Assembly (NCBI GenBank): GCA_900764115.1
Contig: CAAFMR010000343.1
Location: 1-9,602, forward strand
Reading direction: 5' to 3'
DNA: 9,602 nucleotides
Source: Clostridia bacterium
GTDB lineage: Bacteria; Bacillota; Clostridia; Oscillospirales; Acutalibacteraceae
The translations under genes and the position numbers were made by a program. Positions 1 to 7,500 of the stretch are shown piece by piece. Within the stretch, counting starts at the first letter, position 1, and the number at the start of each line of letters is the position of its first letter. Under the pieces are notes generated by a model. The model searched no databases, was not told the DNA's origin, and saw nothing but the letters and a program-made list of their open reading frames with translations.

Positions 1-2
1 AA

Positions 3-56
3 AATGAACAAGAAAAACGGTTTATTGAAATTTGGCTGCCGGTCATGCAAAAATAG
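3..56 (+). CDS. C-terminal tail of a possible GyrI-like/AraC effector-binding domain protein (partial)
   Basis: Frame 3 of the plus strand is open from the window edge to a TAG at 54-56 and reads NEQEKRFIEIWLPVMQK. The ending with E-I-W-[LI]-P-V a few residues before the stop resembles the last beta-strand of GyrI-like small-molecule-binding domains, found alone or at the C-terminus of AraC-family and BmrR-type regulators. The rest of the gene lies outside the window. It would converge on the minus-strand HD gene, with about 125 bp between the stops. Only 17 residues are visible, so this is a suggestion from a short motif; the overlapping longer frame starting at position 4 has no family resemblance. 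Confidence 0.35.
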   Translation, partial: NEQEKRFIEIWLPVMQK

Positions 57-181
57 CCTTTCTGCCGACCGTATCATTTTTCTTGGTGCAGCCTTCTGTA
101 TTCCCGTAATCCGCAATGGTCCTGCTGGGGGAAATTTATGCGGCTATCTTCAAATCCGGCGGCTTGCCGGTTGGATGGATT
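57..181. other. convergent intergenic stretch, no convincing feature
   Basis: This lies between the possible plus-strand stop at 54-56 and the minus-strand HD gene stop at 182-184. A short CCGGC/GCCGG inverted repeat (about 158-172) is present, but it is not followed by a clean T-tract on either strand, so I do not call a terminator. No RNA gene or plausible small gene is visible. Confidence 0.4.
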
Positions 182-686
182 TTACGGGATGTCCGTGCTC
201 CTGAGATACATACTGTCCAGCAGCGCTGTGCCTGTGGCGGTGCGGAACACGCGCCGGCGGAAATTCTCGATTGCCGCGCGTGTATAGTTGCTCTCGCCTG
301 CATTCACCAGAAAATCCGCTTCCAGCAGAATCTGATGATCCGGTCCATCCACATTGGAGTAGGTATGATGGTGGGCAACCAGCCACGAAATGCGTGCCAC
401 ATCGCCGCCCTCGACAGGCATTTCCTCAAAAAACGCCTCCACCAGCGGCGGACTTTCCAGCTCCTGGTGCTTGCCGGCTGTATTGCCGTATTTTTCCCGG
501 CACAGGGGACAGGCAATATCATGCACCACCGCGGCAAGCTCCAAAACTGTTTGTGTGTGCTGGTCCAACCCCTCCGGCTCTCCGATCGTCTTTGCCAGTG
601 CCCATACCTTGAGAAAATGCGGCAATATCGTGGATATTGCCTTTGTAAAAATCCGTCATTTTTTGCGTTGCAGCGGCAATAATCAT
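182..686 (-). pseudogene. HD-domain phosphohydrolase-like protein, apparently frameshifted near its N-terminus
   Basis: The main frame (182-625, TTG at 625) encodes 147 residues of a small HD-superfamily protein, a metal-dependent phosphohydrolase fold. Visible metal-ligand candidates, numbered from the TTG, are His3 in HFLKV, His35-Asp36 in VVHDIA, the His85-87 triplet in LVAHHHTYSN, and Asp104 in LEADFLVN. A TTG start would put the first ligand His at residue 3 and remove the helix before it. Upstream in a different frame is an ATG at 684-686 with a strong GGAGG site (697-701) ten bases away, encoding MIIAAATQKMTDFYKGNIHDI, which looks like the missing N-terminus. Removing one base near 623 joins the two frames as ...NIHDI-PHFLKVWALAK, a protein of about 167 residues. 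The start lies about 20 bp after the ogt stop, so it is the last gene of the alkA-ogt operon. The substrate is unknown. The break could be a real mutation or a sequencing/assembly error. Confidence 0.72.
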
Positions 687-696
687 CCGTTTCTTT

Positions 697-701
697 CCTC
701 C
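697..701 (-). promoter_or_regulatory. ribosome binding site of the HD gene
   Basis: GGAGG inside GGGGAGGAAAG on the minus strand lies 10 bases before ATG 686-684, between that ATG and the ogt stop. It shows that translation was meant to begin at 686 rather than at the TTG at 625, which supports a frameshift downstream. Confidence 0.7.
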
Positions 702-704
702 CCA

Positions 705-1238
705 TTATAGCGCAGTGCCCTTTTTCGGCACAAAAAATCCGGCCATATCGGTATGCTCCAGCTCCAGCAGCCTCATCTTCTTATCCATTCCCCCGGCGTA
801 CCCGGTCAGGCTGCCGCTTGTGCCAACCACCCGGTGGCAGGGAATGAGGATGGAGATTTCGTTGTGCCCCACCGCGCCGCCGACCGCCTGGGCGGACATC
901 CGGGGAAGCCTCTGCTTTTCGGCAAGCTGCTGCGCGATTGCGCCGTAGGTTGTGGTTTTTCCATAGGGGATTTGCAAAAGGATTTCCCACACCGCCTGTC
1001 GGAACGCGGAGCCAATGGGGTGCAGCGGCGGCGTAAAATCCGGCTCTTTGCCGGTAAAGTAACAATCCAGCCAGCGCTTGGTTTCCGAAAGAGCAGCCGT
1101 GTCCCGTTCCATACGCTCCGTCGGCAGGTCACGGGCAAAGTATTTCTGCCCATCAAACCACAGACCGGTCAGCCCGACCGCATCTGCTGCCAATAAAATA
1201 CCGCCCAGCGGGGAATTGTAACGCTGAATATAGGTCAT
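705..1238 (-). CDS. ogt: methylated-DNA--[protein]-cysteine S-methyltransferase
   Basis: A 177-residue suicide DNA-repair protein that transfers an alkyl group from O6-alkylguanine (or O4-alkylthymine) to its own cysteine. The catalytic motif is IPCHRVVG (Cys134, His135), preceded by the conserved GGAVGHNE segment with the hinge Asn126 and followed by GSLTGYAGG. The N-terminal part (residues 1-70) fits the ribonuclease-like domain of the family and the length is normal. At the position of the DNA-intercalating 'arginine finger' (usually ARAVG) this protein has AQAVG (Gln117); from memory, this occurs in other Firmicute homologues, so it is not an inactivation sign. ATG at 1236-1238 is preceded by a GAGGTG-like site. 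It follows the alkA-like gene by 59 bp and precedes the HD gene by about 20 bp on the same strand, suggesting one alkylation-repair operon in the cytoplasm. Confidence 0.95.
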   Translation of the reverse strand: MTYIQRYNSPLGGILLAADAVGLTGLWFDGQKYFARDLPTERMERDTAALSETKRWLDCYFTGKEPDFTPPLHPIGSAFRQAVWEILLQIPYGKTTTYGAIAQQLAEKQRLPRMSAQAVGGAVGHNEISILIPCHRVVGTSGSLTGYAGGMDKKMRLLELEHTDMAGFFVPKKGTAL

Positions 1239-1297
1239 ACCTTACACCTCGAAATAAGAATTGAAAGTCTGTGTGGCTTGTGCAGTGCTGCACGGCT

Positions 1298-1936
1298 TTA
1301 TCCGTTTTTCGGCTTGTAATCGTGCATCTCCGGGATGGCTCCGCCTGCCACAGCCCAAAGATACAAGCTGGCTACGCTGCAATAGGGGCTGAATCGGCGG
1401 CGGTATTTTTCAAACAGCTGGCGGTCAATGCGGCGGTGATGATAAACCATGCGCAGCCCGCGCTGGATGGCAAGGTCGTCATAACTGAAAATATCCGGGC
1501 GCTGCAGACAAAAGAGCAGGATCATTTCTGCCGTCCAGACGCCAATACCCTTCAGACTGCTCAAAGCCCGGATAGCGTCTTCGTCGCTCATGTGTTCCAC
1601 TGCATCCAGACGGAACGCACCGGAATGGACTTTTTCGGCAAAATCCGTGATGTACTCCGCCTTACGGAATGTCATACCCAGCCCCTGCAGCCTGGGAACG
1701 CCGGCTGCCAGAATGGTTTCGGCGTTAACCTCCCCCAGCGCCCCCAGCATCCGCTGCCAAATGGTTGCCTGCGCCTTGGTCGAGATCTGCTGCCCGACGA
1801 TGTGGTGCACGACAGAGGAAAACAGATCGGTATCCACCACCCGGTCGATATGCCCGATGCGGTCAATGACTGCGCAAAGCCGCTTGTCCCTTTGCCGCAG
1901 ATAGGAAAGCGCGGTTTCCCCATATAGAAAATACAC
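1298..1936 (-). CDS. alkA: DNA-3-methyladenine glycosylase II (AlkA-like, HhH-GPD family)
   Basis: A base-excision-repair glycosylase that removes N3-alkylpurines from DNA. The helix-hairpin-helix motif is LKGIGVWTAE (residues 131-140 counted from the GTG at 1945), followed after about 15 residues by FSYDDLAIQRGL. The second Asp there (Asp157 in that count) matches the catalytic Asp of E. coli AlkA. An upstream segment with HHIVGQQISTKAQ (47-59) is the usual QQ-containing helix. It lacks the N-terminal domain of E. coli AlkA, like the short Gram-positive forms. Two GTG starts are possible. The one at 1945 sits directly on the ribosome binding site, while the one at 1936 lies 8 bases after AGAAGG, so I prefer 1936 (212 residues). 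It is the first gene of the alkA-ogt-HD group. No AdaA-type regulator is visible beside it. Confidence 0.9.
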   Translation of the reverse strand: MYFLYGETALSYLRQRDKRLCAVIDRIGHIDRVVDTDLFSSVVHHIVGQQISTKAQATIWQRMLGALGEVNAETILAAGVPRLQGLGMTFRKAEYITDFAEKVHSGAFRLDAVEHMSDEDAIRALSSLKGIGVWTAEMILLFCLQRPDIFSYDDLAIQRGLRMVYHHRRIDRQLFEKYRRRFSPYCSVASLYLWAVAGGAIPEMHDYKPKNG

Positions 1937-1942
1937 GTTTTT

Positions 1943-1950
1943 CACCTTCT
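1943..1950 (-). promoter_or_regulatory. ribosome binding site deciding the alkA start
   Basis: The minus strand reads AGAAGGTG, 7-8 bases before GTG 1936-1934. The GTG at 1945 is part of this same sequence and cannot be spaced from it, which favours the downstream start. Confidence 0.65.
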
Positions 1951-1975
1951 TGCAGTTCTCTGAGTGGATGATACG

Positions 1976-1984
1976 AGTATATCA
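1976..1984 (-). promoter_or_regulatory. candidate extended -10 promoter element of the alkA-ogt-HD operon
   Basis: The minus strand reads TGATATACT, i.e. TG-N-TATACT, an extended -10 for the housekeeping sigma factor, about 40 bp before the alkA start. No good TTGACA is seen at 16-18 bp; a weak ATGGCA lies about 19 bp upstream. Its position between the preceding operon's terminator and alkA supports an independent promoter. This is a pattern match only. Confidence 0.5.
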
Positions 1985-2047
1985 CATATACAGGAAAAAT
2001 GCCATCGGAAGATAACCTATATCAAAAGCTATCCGAACGCAGCAGGT

Positions 2048-2091
2048 AAAAAAGCACCGCGATCAGCCCAATATGGCTTCTCGCGGTGCTT
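2048..2091 (-). terminator. rho-independent terminator of the surface-protein operon
   Basis: On the minus strand an 11-bp perfect stem (AAGCACCGCGA at 2091-2081 pairing with 2062-2052) encloses an inner AGCC/GGCT stem (2078-2075 with 2068-2065), and a run of six T follows (2053-2048). It lies about 140 bp after the GH26-like gene stop and before the alkA promoter, so it separates the two transcription units. Confidence 0.9.
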
Positions 2092-2114
2092 CCTTTATTG
2101 CAAGTCCGGTTTAT

Positions 2115-2154
2115 GCGTATCGGGTTTGCACTTCGTCAACCCGAACCCGAACGC
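2115..2154 (-). repeat. inverted repeat in the 3' UTR of the GH26-like gene
   Basis: GCGT-A-TCGGGTT (2115-2126) pairs with AACCCGA-ACGC (2144-2154), giving 11 base pairs with one bulged A and a 17-base loop. The arm contains a tandem AACCCG duplication, so two registers are possible. There is no T-tract on either side, so it is not a terminator by itself. It could protect the 3' end of the transcript. Confidence 0.5.
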
Positions 2155-2186
2155 ACAGTGCCTTTTGGTGCTATCCCTGCCGTTTT

Positions 2187-2223
2187 CCGTTTGATTCAAT
2201 GGCGTATGGGGTGGCTCAAACGG
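2187..2223. repeat. inverted repeat just after the GH26-like gene stop
   Basis: CCGTTTGA (2187-2194) and TCAAACGG (2216-2223) form a perfect 8-bp stem with a 21-base loop. On the plus strand it is followed by CGTTTTT, which resembles a weak terminator, but no plus-strand gene is apparent upstream. On the minus strand it is the first hairpin of the 3' UTR. Confidence 0.45.
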
Positions 2224-2228
2224 CGTTT

Positions 2229-4505
2229 TTATGGCTGCTTTGCATTGCCTGCGGCGGTATGTGCCGCTTTTTTTCGGCGGCGCAGAAATACGACCACAAC
2301 AACGGCAGCCACAGCAATGATGCCGCAGCCGATGGCGGCATAGCCCCACCACGGGAATGCCTGCGCTGTCACGGTACGGGTCACCCGGCGTCGCTTGGTC
2401 GTTTTTTCCGGTTCGCTGTTCTGCGGCTCGTCGCTTGGGGCGGAATCGGTGGGCGCATCGATCTCCGCATCGTCGTCCCCGGTGAAATCCGGTTCAACAA
2501 AGGATGACTCCTCCTGGGAGGGGACGGACGCCGGCTGCGTGGTCAATAATCCGTACAGCTGCCATTCCACGATTGTCATTTGCCGGCTGTCGGCGCCCTG
2601 GGTAATGGCGTTGGGAGCCGTAATCAGCAGCCGGAAATACCGGGCATTCACCGGTGTCGTCAGCGTGCGGTCGGTGACGCTCAGACGGTTGTTTGTCACC
2701 GGGTCGGCGGTCAGCCAGTTCTGCCCATCCAGACTGTATTGGAGGGCAAAATCCTTCGTGTTGTAGTTGGATACGATCCCAACGCTGCCGGCATGACGCA
2801 CCACCCAGCGATTGACTGCATAGGTCGCGCCCAGATCCAGCATCAGCCAGCCGGTGCCGCTGTCGTCGGTTTGTCCCTCCCAGCGCGTATAGGCGCCGTC
2901 GTTGGCTTTCCAGGCGTCCGCGTCGTTGTCGCTGGCATATATATCCGCCTCGTGGGAAACCACCTGGGGCGCCAATACCTCCAGAGAACGGATCTTGCCT
3001 GCCGAGAGCAGCTGGCGTGCGTCCGCGGTGCCGGAAAGGTAGCTCCAGACGGTGCCCTGTCCGTTATCCTGGGAGAAGCAGCGCAGCGCATATCCGGTGT
3101 TGATGTGGAAGCTGGCAATATCCGCCGGGTCCAGCCCCAGCTCCTTTAGCTCTGCATAGCGATACAGCCGCTGCTCCAAGCCATACCATCCGCCGGTAAG
3201 GGTGTCGCCGTTTCCGCCGAAATTGGCAGTCGTATAGAGCTGCACCACCCCCGGCTTCTCCATATCCTGGTGCCGGTAATCCGGCAGCGCCTCCCGGTTG
3301 ATGGAAAAGGGGCTGTGTAAATACCAGTAGCCGTCGTCGTTGCCGTTTTCCGTATTGCCGTCGGTCTCGTTGAGCAGGGAATAGGCGCCGTCGCCCCAGC
3401 AATTCACCCAGCTGACCCGGGGCCAATTGGTTTGCATGGATTTCAGTGCCTGATACCAGCTTTGCCGTCCGTCCTTGGTGATGGATGCCCACATACCGGT
3501 GCGGCAGGAGGTCTCGGATAAGCCGATCGGTTTGCCGGTCTTGACAAACCAGCTGTAATCCTCAAATTGTGTCGGCACATAGGTGCCGCCCTCACCCGGT
3601 ATGGCAGAGGGATTTTCGGAATACATCGTGACGGAGAGCACGTCGATATAGGCGGCGCCGGGGTAGCAATCGCCGGTGGCGCTGGCAGCGCCGGGGGAGT
3701 AGGTCACCAGAAAGCCGGTCAGCCCCGATGCCTGCATCCGCTCCACCGTCTGCCGGTACACCCGGGTGAAGGCAGCCTTTCCCTCCTCGCCCGTGCCGAA
3801 AAAGGCGTGATAGTTGAATTCGATCCAGGGGCGCCACAGATACGCCTTGACGCCGTTGTCCTCCAACTGCTGCAGGGCAGCAATGAGGTTATCCTGATAG
3901 CGCACCCACGCCGCATAGGTCAACAGATCCCGGTCGGGATTGGTGCTGTCCAGCTCCCGGATGCCATCGGCGCCGGTCGGATATTCCTCCGGGTGGTTTT
4001 GCAGCAGAATCTGGGGGCAGATATTCCGCAGCACCCCGTCGCTGTGGATCAGCAGAATGTTCCCTTGGTCGTAATGCTGCTTGAGCTGTGCATTGGCTTG
4101 CGCCACGTTGGTGAACGCCAGCACGTCGTCATCCAGCTGATCGGCGGCGGTCGCCGTGCTGTTGACCGTCAGCAGCTTTTTCCCGGTATCCACTACATAA
4201 CGGGCTGAATACAGCCCCGGCTCCGCGCCGAATTGTTCCCGGATGCGGTTGTAGACTCCGCTGTCGGTCGCCATATCAAAGGTGCCGGTGATAAAGCTGT
4301 TGGTGTCGTTAAGGGTCTGCAGATATGCCAGCAGGTTTTTGGCTTCCCGGCTGGCATGGGGATTTACGGCGGACAGCTGAACCGCCGTTATATCCTCCTC
4401 CGGTGCGGTTGAATCTGCGCCGACAGCCGGCGCACTCCATGCGCAGGTCGCCAGCAGACAGATTGCCGCCAAAAACAGTAACGCCCGGTAACCGATTCGG
4501 TTCAT
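2229..4505 (-). CDS. secreted, membrane-anchored GH26-like glycoside hydrolase with beta/gamma-crystallin-like and F5/8 type C domains
   Basis: A 758-residue extracellular enzyme, probably an endo-acting beta-mannanase or related beta-glycanase. Order of parts: signal peptide (1-30); GH26-like TIM barrel (about 47-410); beta/gamma-crystallin-like domain (about 418-511), with LYTTANFGG in the first Greek key and GYALRCFSQDNGQG in the second; F5/8 type C (discoidin/CBM32-like) domain (about 513-652); acidic Pro/Ser/Thr linker (655-703); RRR patch; membrane helix (719-741) and RRRKK tail. No LPXTG motif is present, so it is held by the helix. The candidate acid/base is Glu229 in LWRPWIEFN and the nucleophile Glu331 in KPIGLSETS, 102 residues apart as expected for GH26. 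The His that usually precedes the acid/base (RP-x-HE) is Ile228, so this is a divergent member. The beta/gamma calcium motif looks degenerate. The start ATG overlaps the preceding gene's stop (ATGA), with AAAGGGGG about 10 bases upstream, implying translational coupling to the repeat protein. The substrate is inferred only from the family. Confidence 0.82.
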   Translation of the reverse strand: MNRIGYRALLFLAAICLLATCAWSAPAVGADSTAPEEDITAVQLSAVNPHASREAKNLLAYLQTLNDTNSFITGTFDMATDSGVYNRIREQFGAEPGLYSARYVVDTGKKLLTVNSTATAADQLDDDVLAFTNVAQANAQLKQHYDQGNILLIHSDGVLRNICPQILLQNHPEEYPTGADGIRELDSTNPDRDLLTYAAWVRYQDNLIAALQQLEDNGVKAYLWRPWIEFNYHAFFGTGEEGKAAFTRVYRQTVERMQASGLTGFLVTYSPGAASATGDCYPGAAYIDVLSVTMYSENPSAIPGEGGTYVPTQFEDYSWFVKTGKPIGLSETSCRTGMWASITKDGRQSWYQALKSMQTNWPRVSWVNCWGDGAYSLLNETDGNTENGNDDGYWYLHSPFSINREALPDYRHQDMEKPGVVQLYTTANFGGNGDTLTGGWYGLEQRLYRYAELKELGLDPADIASFHINTGYALRCFSQDNGQGTVWSYLSGTADARQLLSAGKIRSLEVLAPQVVSHEADIYASDNDADAWKANDGAYTRWEGQTDDSGTGWLMLDLGATYAVNRWVVRHAGSVGIVSNYNTKDFALQYSLDGQNWLTADPVTNNRLSVTDRTLTTPVNARYFRLLITAPNAITQGADSRQMTIVEWQLYGLLTTQPASVPSQEESSFVEPDFTGDDDAEIDAPTDSAPSDEPQNSEPEKTTKRRRVTRTVTAQAFPWWGYAAIGCGIIAVAAVVVVVFLRRRKKAAHTAAGNAKQP

Positions 4506-7500
4506 CCGCGTGCGCCCCCTTTCCGTTTACGCCGGAGCGACAATACCCCGATACCTGTCATCACGACGATAGCGCCGCTTAATATTCCGAACATTGCTAC
4601 AGCCCCTGGTGCCGCCTTCTGTGCGGCGCCTGCCACCTGTGTTTCGGTATAGCTGCCGCCCGCCACGCCGCAGCGCTGCGCCAGCCCGTCGCTGTAGACC
4701 AGCCGCACCAGCCGCAATGATGGAACGGCTTCGCCGATCAATGTGTTCTGCCCATCGGTGCGGGAATTGACCACCCGCACCACAGTATCGCCCTGTATGG
4801 CTCCCAGCCCCTGGCTATGCCCGCTTTCGTTGGCCATATATACATCCAGGCGGCGGTCGCCGTATTCCTCTGCCGTCATCACCGAGCCGTCCTGCTTAAT
4901 CAGGCGGAATTCATACACGGTGGTGTCCGTGGGGTCCACCCGCAGCCAGCCATCGTCCCACGCCCCCAGGAGAGAGTCCGGGCAGGCGAAGCGCTGCACC
5001 TCCAGATGGCTGATTGCCGTGTAGATATCCCGGTCGTCGTTATTGAGCGGATTGAGGGTCAGTGTATAGCCGGTTGCGGCGTCCCGGAAGGTGGTATTCG
5101 GGAAGGTCTCCACCCGATCCGCCGGCAGCGTACCGAACACTTCGATTTCGTTGACCCGGCACACGCCGTAGCCCAGCACATCGGAGGCATGGGCACGGGT
5201 CACCACGATGGCGACATACCGTCCTTGCCGGGGCTGGCTGAAGGTGACCCGCATACACCGCTTGCGCACGTCGGTGGCGGGATCTAGCACCGTGTTGCCG
5301 GCGTCATCCGTGACGGTCTTCTCGCCGCCGGAGGCATATACCCGGTTTTCCGGGGCAAACAGCTCCGTCAGCCGGGTGCCTACATAGAAATCGGCGCCGC
5401 CCAGATAGAGCCCCTTTTCCGCTGTGCTGGTCAGCAGGATTTCATTGATGTTCGCCGTGCCGCCCAGATAATAGATCAGCACTGTCCAGGGAGAATCGGT
5501 GTCAATATAATTGCCGTGCTGCCGTCCGTCCAGCGCATGGTTATACCAGCTGCAGCGGGTGTCGTACCGCCCGTCGGTCAGCCGCATCGCCGACTCCGTC
5601 CAGGTGAATGTGTGCAGATAGCCGTTGGCTTCCTCGTGGTACTTATCCGGCATACCCCGCTCGCAGATATATGCCTCCATGGGCGTTTTTCCCGCCAGCA
5701 GGTTTACCGCCGCATTCGGATCCTGCGGATCCCCCAGCAGCGTGCCGAAAGCGCCAATCTCTCCGATCCGCACCCGGCTGTACCAGTGGCTCTGCGCCGG
5801 AATCCGGAACGCCACATAGCGCCCGACGGTATTCTCCGGCAGCGCCAGCACCATACCGATGCTGTGCTGGAAATTGATATGGATGGCGGGCTGCTCCAGC
5901 AGTTCCACCAGCGTATCGCCGATGAAAACATCCGCCTCGTATATCCAATACGGCTCCCGATCCCAGGTGTTGGCAGCCAGCAGGATGTGCGTCAGCTGCG
6001 CATCCACCCCCAGATCGTACACTAGCACATTGTCCGGCGTCTTTTCGTAGACCATTCCGTTGTTCAGCCCTGTATTGGGTGCCTCCCGTTTCTGGGTGAT
6101 GCCCACAATAATGCCGTCGGTGGCGTTGGCTACCGGGGTCTCCGGCTCAATCGCCGCGCCGCCGGCGGTGCGGGGGGTCAGACCTCGTAGTAGATTATCA
6201 CCGGTGGGCAGCTTATCGACATCCGCCGTATCGTTCAGCCGGACGCCGTCGGTGGGCGCCTGCCCGGAGGCAGCGCCATAGGCTGCCAGCTCGCCGATAC
6301 GCAGCAGCCCATACCAGGGAGCCGACCAGAAACCGCCCGGGTTCTTGAAGGCAAAGCCCACATACCGACCGTAGGTCAGCTCGCCTTTGAGCTGATAGTT
6401 GCCCGCCGTCACATCCGCCGCCTCTGCCACCAGATGCTTCTCCTGATATAACGTCTCCCGGTCAAAGCCCACATACACCCGCACATTCTTCAGATATTGT
6501 TGAGCACCGTATTCCGAGCCGATGAGGAAGTGGGTAAATCCGACGATTGCCTCCGTGTCAAAGGTCAGCTGCGCCCATTGTCCCGCCGGCACGGTGGGAT
6601 TCAGGTTCAGCTGTACCCGATTGGCGTTATCCGCCTGCACCAGGACACCGTCGGTGAGCCATGCCAGCTCGCCTGCATCGGCTGTCCATTGTTCCCCGGT
6701 GCTGCCGATGGCGGGCAGCTTGCCGGCGATTTGGCTGTTCGCCTCCACCGTCTCTGCCGGTCGGTAAAAGCCCTTAGCCGTCTGGCTCCAGGGCACCTCC
6801 TCCGTCTCTGCTGTGCCGTATGCCGCCAATTCTCCGATGCGCAGCAGCCCATACCAGGGTGCTGACCAGAAGCCGCCCGGATTCTTGAAAGCAAAGCCCA
6901 CATACTGTCCGACGGTCTCATCCCCCCGGATGAAGTAATTTCCCAGCTGCACACCGGTAGCCTCCGCCACCAGGGAGGTATCGCTGTACAGCTCCGCCAG
7001 CTCTTTGCTGACATACACCTTCACATCCGTCAGATACTGCGCCTTTCCGGCTTCCGAACCAATCAGAAAGTGTGTGAACCGTACCACTGCCCCGGTGTCA
7101 AAGGTCAGCTGCGCCCATTGTCCTGCCGGCACGGTGGGATTGAGATTCAACTGCACCCGATTGGCGTTGTTGGACTGGATCAGGGCGCCGTCGGTGAGCC
7201 ACGTCAGCTCCCCGCCGTCGGCTGTCCATTGCTCTCCGGTGATGCCCCGGGTCGGCAGCAAGCCGGCAATCCGGCTGTTGCTCTCCGCCTGTTCCGCCGC
7301 CTGCACATATCCCTTGGTTGCCGGGGTGGCATCGCTCCAATCCAGGGCTGTGCTGCCATACACCGCCAGCTCGCCGAACCGGATCTCCCCATACCAGGGC
7401 GCCGACCAGTATCCGCAGGGATTAAGGAAGGTGAATCCCACATAGCGCCCGGTTTTGGCGGTGCCCCGGATGAAGTAATTGCCCAGCGTCACTTCGGTGA

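Noticed and set aside
158..172. CCGGC/GCCGG hairpin as a terminator of the HD operon
   Set aside because: Only five base pairs and no T-tract follows in the minus direction.
4..204. 66-codon plus-strand frame starting at the window edge
   Set aside because: There is no visible ribosome site (the start is at the edge) and no family features, and the overlapping frame 3 gives a more protein-like ending (EIWLPV).
116..682. 188-codon open frame on the plus strand
   Set aside because: It is antisense to the HD gene, whose minus-strand frame contains clear HD motifs. The plus-strand translation is rich in Cys, His and Arg without recognisable domains.
304..705. minus-strand frame starting at ATG 705
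   Set aside because: Its ATG overlaps the ribosome binding site of the HD gene and its product is out of frame with both the N-terminal and HD segments.
2187..2229. plus-strand terminator (stem plus CGTTTTT)
   Set aside because: No plus-strand gene precedes it; it is better read as a hairpin in the minus-strand 3' UTR.
3567..4208. 213-codon plus-strand frame
   Set aside because: It is antisense to the GH26-like barrel, which is well supported, and looks like a mirror translation of it.
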